DNA from: an uncultured Planctomycetaceae bacterium
GTDB lineage: Bacteria > Planctomycetota > Planctomycetia > Planctomycetales > Planctomycetaceae
Direction: 5' to 3'
Length of the DNA stretch: 10,310 nucleotides
Assembly (NCBI GenBank): GCA_903921605.1
Contig: CAIXQV010000509.1
Location: forward strand, 1-10,310
The position numbers and the translations under genes were made by a program. How positions within the stretch are numbered: position 1 is the first letter of the stretch; each line of letters opens with the position of its first letter. Shown here one piece after another: positions 9,001 through 10,310 of the stretch. The notes beneath the pieces were generated by a model that made no database searches, had not been told where the DNA came from, and saw nothing but the letters and a program-made list of their open reading frames with translations.

Positions 9001-10310
9001 GAGGCTTCTTCACCGAACGCTGCTTCGTTGGCGAAACGCTGGTTCTGACAGGTGAAAACGCTCCGTGGTCGTATGCCGAAAACATTGGCCTGCAGCCGAC
9101 TGAGGATCAGCAATTGTCACTGGCACAGTGGTGCTGGATTTTGGGGCTTGGATCTGCCGTCGTTGCGTTTGGGGCGGCGAAGTTGAGTGATGAACGGAAG
9201 AAAAAGAAAGCCGCCGCATTCTTGCCAGACGGTCATGACCGGTTGTTCGCTGATGATCCTGAAACTCGCTTCCTGGATCAGGAAGGTGATTTGACTCCAA
9301 ACTCCATGGTGGTAGCACAGGCCGCTAAACAGGAGGCACCGATGGCAGTTGCTGATCATGGCGGCTCGCGAGATAATGCTGCGATGACTGGTTCACCCGA
9401 CATCGTTACAGCGCATACTGAGCCCCGAGCGAGCTTTGTGGTCCGAGGTCTTGGTGTGATTGCAGTCGTTCTGCTCGCTGTCGGCTCACTGCTTTCGCTT
9501 CGTGATGCAGGAGGTCCGCCGAGTCCGATGTCAGTGGCGTCTGCGAATGTGGGCTTGGCTGAGTCCAAAGCACCACGATATTCGTCAAAACCCATCCGCG
9601 ACATTCAACCAATCGCCGACCGGGTGCTGGCAGACGATCCGGAAACGGACGGTCAGGCTCCATCCGACTTCGGCGAATTCGCTGCTGCAGAGTGGAGAAT
9701 CCTGCGACTCGTTGTACCGAAGCCGGATCGCGAGTGGATGAAGGTCACGCTCGCACGGCCGCACGTGTGGATCGACACTGCAAAGCGAGATCCCGAGGGT
9801 CGCCTGTGGCTGGAGTTTAAAGAACTGGGCATCGCCAACTGGGCGAATGTGCTGGCCATTGAACCGTGTCCCGAAGCGGCTGTTGGTCAAGGCCGACTCG
9901 TCACGGGCAAATTTGAACACTCGTCTGCGGAAGTGATTGACCTGTTTGTGGAGGGTGTCTCTGAACCGATCGGGACAACCAGCAATCATCCCTTCTGGAG
10001 CGAAGACCGCCGCGACTTTGTGCAGGCCGGCAAACTTGGCATCGGAGAACGCCTGAGACTCCGCAACGGCAGCACGCCTGTAGTGACGGCGGCAGTACCA
10101 AGATCACAATCGGTGCCAGTCTTTAATCTGGAAGTCGATGGTGAGCATGTTTACTACGTCTCGACGAGTGGCGTGCTGGTGCATAACAGTGATGACTACT
10201 TCACCGTTACAGGAGGTTCAGTCGATGAGCCGTTAACGAACGACGATAAGGGGCATTATCGAGATCAAGCCAGAGCACTTTGGGAGGAGCATCATGGCGA
10301 GTTAGCGTCA
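1..10310 (+). CDS. Giant polymorphic-toxin-like surface protein, partial at both ends
   Basis: A single reading frame beginning at base 3 runs through 3,436 codons without a stop. Neither the start codon nor the stop codon is in the window. The protein shows, in order, cadherin/Ig-like repeats (residues 1-659), a Gly/Ala/Val-rich repeat stalk (719-2687), a helical section (2701-2940), a pretoxin-like segment (2941-2993), a Hint autoprocessing domain with two inserted membrane helices (2999-3395) and the start of a C-terminal tip domain (3396-3436). This order (adhesive repeats, solenoid stalk, pretoxin, Hint, variable tip) is known from polymorphic toxins such as CdiA/FHA-type and planctomycete giant proteins. 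The role in interbacterial killing is inferred; an adhesin or a developmental surface protein with a self-releasing tip is an alternative. Only five cysteines were found by eye in the partial protein, and four of them lie in its last 440 residues. The signal peptide and secretion signals would be upstream and are not visible. Confidence 0.96.
30..332 (+). other. Cadherin/Ig-like repeat 1 (protein domain)
   Basis: Residues 10-110 form a beta-sandwich-like repeat that opens with the usual NAP boundary (residues 9-11). It has an AVDSDKDALQYQIV loop-strand motif, then HGTATL, and ends with VRVTDG before the last strand. This matches the Cadherin-like/VCBS-like tandem repeats of bacterial surface proteins, in which an acidic loop is followed by a Gly-Thr turn and a V-x-D-G closing strand. 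The acidic DSDKD loop could bind calcium, but that is inferred. Residues 1-8 (TVSLTVQN) look like the last strand of an earlier repeat, so the array continues upstream of the window. Confidence 0.75.
336..611 (+). other. Cadherin-like repeat 2 (protein domain)
   Basis: Residues 112-203 are the clearest cadherin-like unit. NDLDFDGDALQIVSV (from residue 139) gives the aspartate-rich loop, with acidic side chains at 140, 142, 144 and 146. NGTLTQSGNNWVFNP follows, and LTYIVSDG is the closing strand. This is the standard pattern of the tandem-95/Cadherin_5-type repeat common in large secreted bacterial proteins. The likely role is a calcium-stiffened spacer or adhesive module at the cell surface. 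The next unit starts directly after it with a TNAPV boundary. Confidence 0.82.
612..950 (+). other. Cadherin-like repeat 3 (protein domain)
   Basis: Residues 204-316 repeat the same design. An SPDGDATTISF acidic loop and strand are followed by PSHGSLTSLGDNRWRYTP and then DQITFRISDG, which closes the sandwich. Between the Trp-Arg-Tyr strand and the closing strand lies a Ser/Gly/Thr-rich loop (about residues 262-280) that is longer than in repeat 2. The assignment rests on the shared HG-x-L turn and the final S-D-G. Its function is probably structural. Confidence 0.75.
951..1367 (+). other. Divergent Ig-like or linker segment
   Basis: Residues 317-455 do not follow the cadherin-like pattern well. 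The first part (about 334-362) is rich in Pro, Gln and Thr and looks like a linker. The second part has ATIEFWNGSSWVNIT and SLVTISPDGNYSVTG, which read as alternating beta strands of an Ig-like or other beta-sandwich fold. No family is recognised. Its position between clear cadherin-like repeats suggests another spacer module. Confidence 0.5.
1368..1649 (+). other. Cadherin-like repeat 4 (protein domain)
   Basis: Residues 456-549 resume the array. FVRDPNGDAITYTQQPG is the acidic loop and strand, LTIFPNGSYDFSPAPGG is the mid-domain hairpin, and MPFTVRDQFGASSTD is the closing strand. The D-P-N-G-D-x-I-x-Y motif is typical of bacterial cadherin-like and Ig-like (Big_9-type) repeats. A role as a rigid extracellular spacer is inferred from the family. 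Confidence 0.75.
1650..1703 (+). other. Proline-rich linker
   Basis: Residues 550-567 contain YVPPIPPSGQTDPPV, a short proline-rich connector between two beta-sandwich repeats. It is probably a flexible or extended spacer with no enzymatic role. Confidence 0.6.
1704..1979 (+). other. Last cadherin-like repeat before the stalk
   Basis: Residues 568-659 hold a looser version of the repeat. GKGTFGVVRLWNRTVFYTP replaces the usual HGT hairpin, and TTFYYKVTNAIGSWDVGSISI is the closing pair of strands. The acidic loop is weak (QASDGGHPSLNFELI). Being the last sandwich-type unit, it probably forms the junction with the solenoid stalk downstream. Confidence 0.6.
1980..2156 (+). other. Aromatic junction segment
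   Basis: Residues 660-718 are unusually rich in Phe, Tyr, Gly and Asp (for example FGGSYAVSYFDDVGV and YGSWFYGDG) and fit neither the cadherin-like repeats before it nor the solenoid after it. It may be an N-terminal cap that shields the hydrophobic core of the solenoid, but this is inference from position and composition. Confidence 0.4.
2157..3665 (+). other. Beta-solenoid stalk, first section
   Basis: Residues 719-1221 consist of degenerate repeats of about 19-20 residues whose core reads [IV]-x-A-G-x-x-I-x-x-V. Examples from about residue 903 on are ITAGSHINNV, ILAGGNIGVV, IGALGRINQV, VLAGTGINTV and VIYAGKSIGSV. Alternating small and beta-branched residues with regular glycines fit a right-handed beta-helix like those of filamentous haemagglutinin or bactofilins. 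Strand order is by eye, no structure was predicted. The only cysteine of the long N-terminal body is C854 (INCVRADL). The likely role is an extended surface stalk. Confidence 0.7.
3666..3809 (+). other. Helical insertion in the stalk
   Basis: Residues 1222-1269 break the Gly-rich repeat. The segment is acidic and helix-favouring (SAVEAAFDALRQAAESQDVL) and ends in a proline-rich turn (LPDLPVLPAS) before the next solenoid coil KGNISGSIVSGGSI. Insertions of this type usually loop out of a beta-helix. Its function is unknown. Confidence 0.55.
3810..4379 (+). other. Beta-solenoid stalk, second section
   Basis: Residues 1270-1459 return to the repeat after the helical insertion. The units include GNISGSIVSGGSIYSLIADG, ITGDLTAATGSVAVTTYG and VQGDTTAESGYADVVSLN. 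The short motif G-D-[LVT]-x-A recurs in place of the earlier A-G-x-x-I. No catalytic motif is visible. The section reads as a continuation of the same stalk. Confidence 0.65.
4380..4517 (+). other. Second non-solenoid insertion
   Basis: Residues 1460-1505 interrupt the repeats with a polar, acidic stretch (for example YSTAPEEYMAGLSEADDYRG) lacking the alternating beta pattern. It includes TPQSPNTVSS, which looks disordered. It separates the stalk sections with A-G-x-x-I and G-D-x-x-A cores from the later Trp-bearing section. It could be a hinge or a binding loop; nothing more can be supported. Confidence 0.5.
4518..8060 (+). other. Beta-solenoid stalk, long third section
   Basis: Residues 1506-2687 are the longest repeat block. 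Between residues 2126 and 2342 the coils can be lined up at about 18-20 residues each, for example SIDIWALGNSSKDATATNG, DVNIRVFGDRVSGIVTAGRD and LDLWAGGDITVAAATATYGD. A tryptophan sits at a recurring place in many coils between residues 2133 and 2486. A polar Pro/Glu-rich loop at residues 1949-1968 (about 5847-5906) interrupts it once. The pattern suits a right-handed beta-helix, which in filamentous adhesins and contact-dependent toxins forms the fibre that presents the toxic tip. The sequence is unusually repetitive at protein level but shows no obvious long exact DNA repeats by eye. Confidence 0.7.
8061..8102 (+). other. Proline hinge after the stalk
   Basis: Residues 2687-2700 (SAPETPAPAIIEYD) form a short Pro/Ala linker. 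The beta-repeat composition ends here and helix-forming sequence begins, so it is read as the boundary between the surface stalk and the toxin-delivery half. Confidence 0.6.
8103..8822 (+). other. Alpha-helical, partly coiled-coil region
   Basis: Residues 2701-2940 differ sharply from the stalk: rich in Ala, Leu, Glu, Lys, Arg and Gln, with few glycines. Segments such as LEQSELQQLLKRQRDGEALR and VEASQELIASLKAEKL have heptad-like spacing. A Leu/Val-rich stretch RVLSRLRVLFSLV (about 2900-2912) could be amphipathic. In other polymorphic toxins a helical region of this kind lies just ahead of the pretoxin and Hint domains, and may help passage through the target or donor envelope. No named family is recognised. 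Confidence 0.6.
8823..8981 (+). other. Pretoxin (PT-TG-like) segment
   Basis: Residues 2941-2993 read FFDVTGAMGWYHAIEGVD, then PVTLESFTHEQRFMEAI, then a hydrophobic stretch LQLAGTAIAGAKAL. This resembles the pretoxin TG family (a G-x-D-P-x-T-G-x-x-L-S-x-x-E-R pattern followed by a small hydrophobic helix) that precedes toxin tips in many polymorphic toxins. The hallmark Thr-Gly is not conserved: the place of TG is taken by T2961-L2962, though an upstream T2945-G2946 is present. The placement directly before the Hint domain supports the call. Treat it as a divergent member. Confidence 0.55.
9129..9179 (+). other. Transmembrane segment 1 inside the Hint domain
   Basis: Residues 3043-3059, WCWILGLGSAVVAFGAA, form an uncharged hydrophobic run of about 17-19 residues. 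It is followed at once by KLSDERKKKK, a strongly basic stretch. By the positive-inside rule the basic side should face the cytoplasm. It lies between the catalytic Cys and the rest of the Hint fold. Confidence 0.75.
9447..9500 (+). other. Transmembrane segment 2 inside the Hint domain
   Basis: Residues 3149-3166, GLGVIAVVLLAVGSLLSL, are clearly hydrophobic and preceded by PRASFVVR. Together with segment 1 they form a hairpin whose loop (residues 3060-3148) carries KKKK, so both flanking parts of the Hint domain would sit on the same side of the membrane. The loop itself is polar and looks disordered. Confidence 0.8.
10188..10310 (+). other. C-terminal tip (toxin) domain, first 41 residues
   Basis: Residues 3396-3436 follow directly after the Hint His-Asn. 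The sequence begins SDDYFTVTGG and continues with GHYRDQARALWEEHHGELAS, where the window ends. In the polymorphic toxin model this is the variable effector released by the Hint domain. A helix of the type R-x-x-A-R-x-L-W-E-x-H-x-G often opens His-metal nuclease-like tips in which a conserved HH pair follows, but the catalytic part is outside the window and the class cannot be decided. Other toxin or non-toxin domains are equally possible. Confidence 0.5.

Larger units (their letters stand above)
8997..10187 (+). other. Hint autoprocessing domain (PT-HINT type)
   Basis: Residues 2999-3395. The first block is C3007-F-V-G-E-T-L-V-L-T, whose Cys is the expected nucleophile. The middle block PIRDIQPIADRVLA lies at 3197-3210. 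T3326-S-N-H3329 is the TxxH motif, followed by PFW. The end is FNLEVDGEHVYYV then GVLVH3394-N3395, with S3396 next. Hint domains of inteins, hedgehogs and polymorphic toxins use the Cys for an N-S acyl shift and the His-Asn end for cleavage by Asn cyclisation. Here that would free the tip after N3395. The usual G-T after CFVA is G-E-T. Two membrane helices and about 180 residues are inserted between the first and second blocks, making the domain about 390 residues rather than the usual 130-150. All key residues are present, so activity is plausible. Confidence 0.85.

Noticed and set aside
9021..10187. True protein-splicing intein
   Set aside because: The Hint ends meet a pretoxin-type segment before and a tip domain after, with no split conserved enzyme around it. 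The context fits a cleavage-only polymorphic toxin Hint, although S3396 after the Asn would formally allow splicing.
10211..10236. AGGAGG followed by ATG at 10225, looking like a new gene start
   Set aside because: The ATG is out of the main frame and reads Met-Ser-Arg then a stop codon, so no gene begins there.
9342..10310. Separate gene starting at the internal ATG at 9342
   Set aside because: The open frame continues upstream without a break and the Hint domain needs the Cys at 3007 further upstream. It is kept only as a possible internal start, not as a separate gene.

Overview
The whole window lies inside one giant protein-coding gene on the + strand. Reading from base 3, the frame stays open for 3,436 consecutive codons to the last base. 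It has no stop codon and no recognisable gene start, so both the 5' and 3' ends of the gene lie outside the window. Residue r of the partial protein begins at base 3r. I found no second gene, RNA gene, mobile element, CRISPR array, promoter or terminator.

The partial protein looks like a very large secreted or surface polymorphic toxin. From N- to C-terminus it has these parts. (1) Tandem Ig/cadherin-like beta-sandwich repeats with acidic, calcium-type loops (bases 3-1979). (2) A long stalk of about 1,970 residues built of roughly 18-20-residue Gly/Ala/Val/Ile/Thr/Ser repeats, read as a beta-solenoid (2157-8060), broken by a few charged or proline-rich insertions. (3) A proline hinge and an alpha-helical, partly coiled-coil section (8061-8822). 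(4) A pretoxin-like hydrophobic segment (8823-8981). (5) A Hint (intein/hedgehog-type) autoprocessing domain with its catalytic Cys, a TxxH motif and a terminal His-Asn, interrupted by two transmembrane helices (8997-10187). (6) The first 41 residues of a C-terminal tip domain, cut off by the window end (10188-10310).

The likely working model, inferred from the family, is as follows. The beta-rich N-terminal body is exported and holds the protein at the cell surface. The solenoid acts as a stalk. The Hint domain cleaves after its last Asn to free the C-terminal effector. The effector and any immunity gene would lie just downstream of this window.

The source is probably a member of the Planctomycetota, perhaps a Pirellulales/Rhodopirellula-like lineage. 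Three things suggest this: the enormous gene, the moderate GC content (judged by eye as low-to-mid 50s percent), and a Hint domain split by a membrane hairpin with the NHPFW and FNLEVDGEHVY motifs, a form I associate with planctomycete proteins. The assignment is from memory of the family and was not checked by a search.
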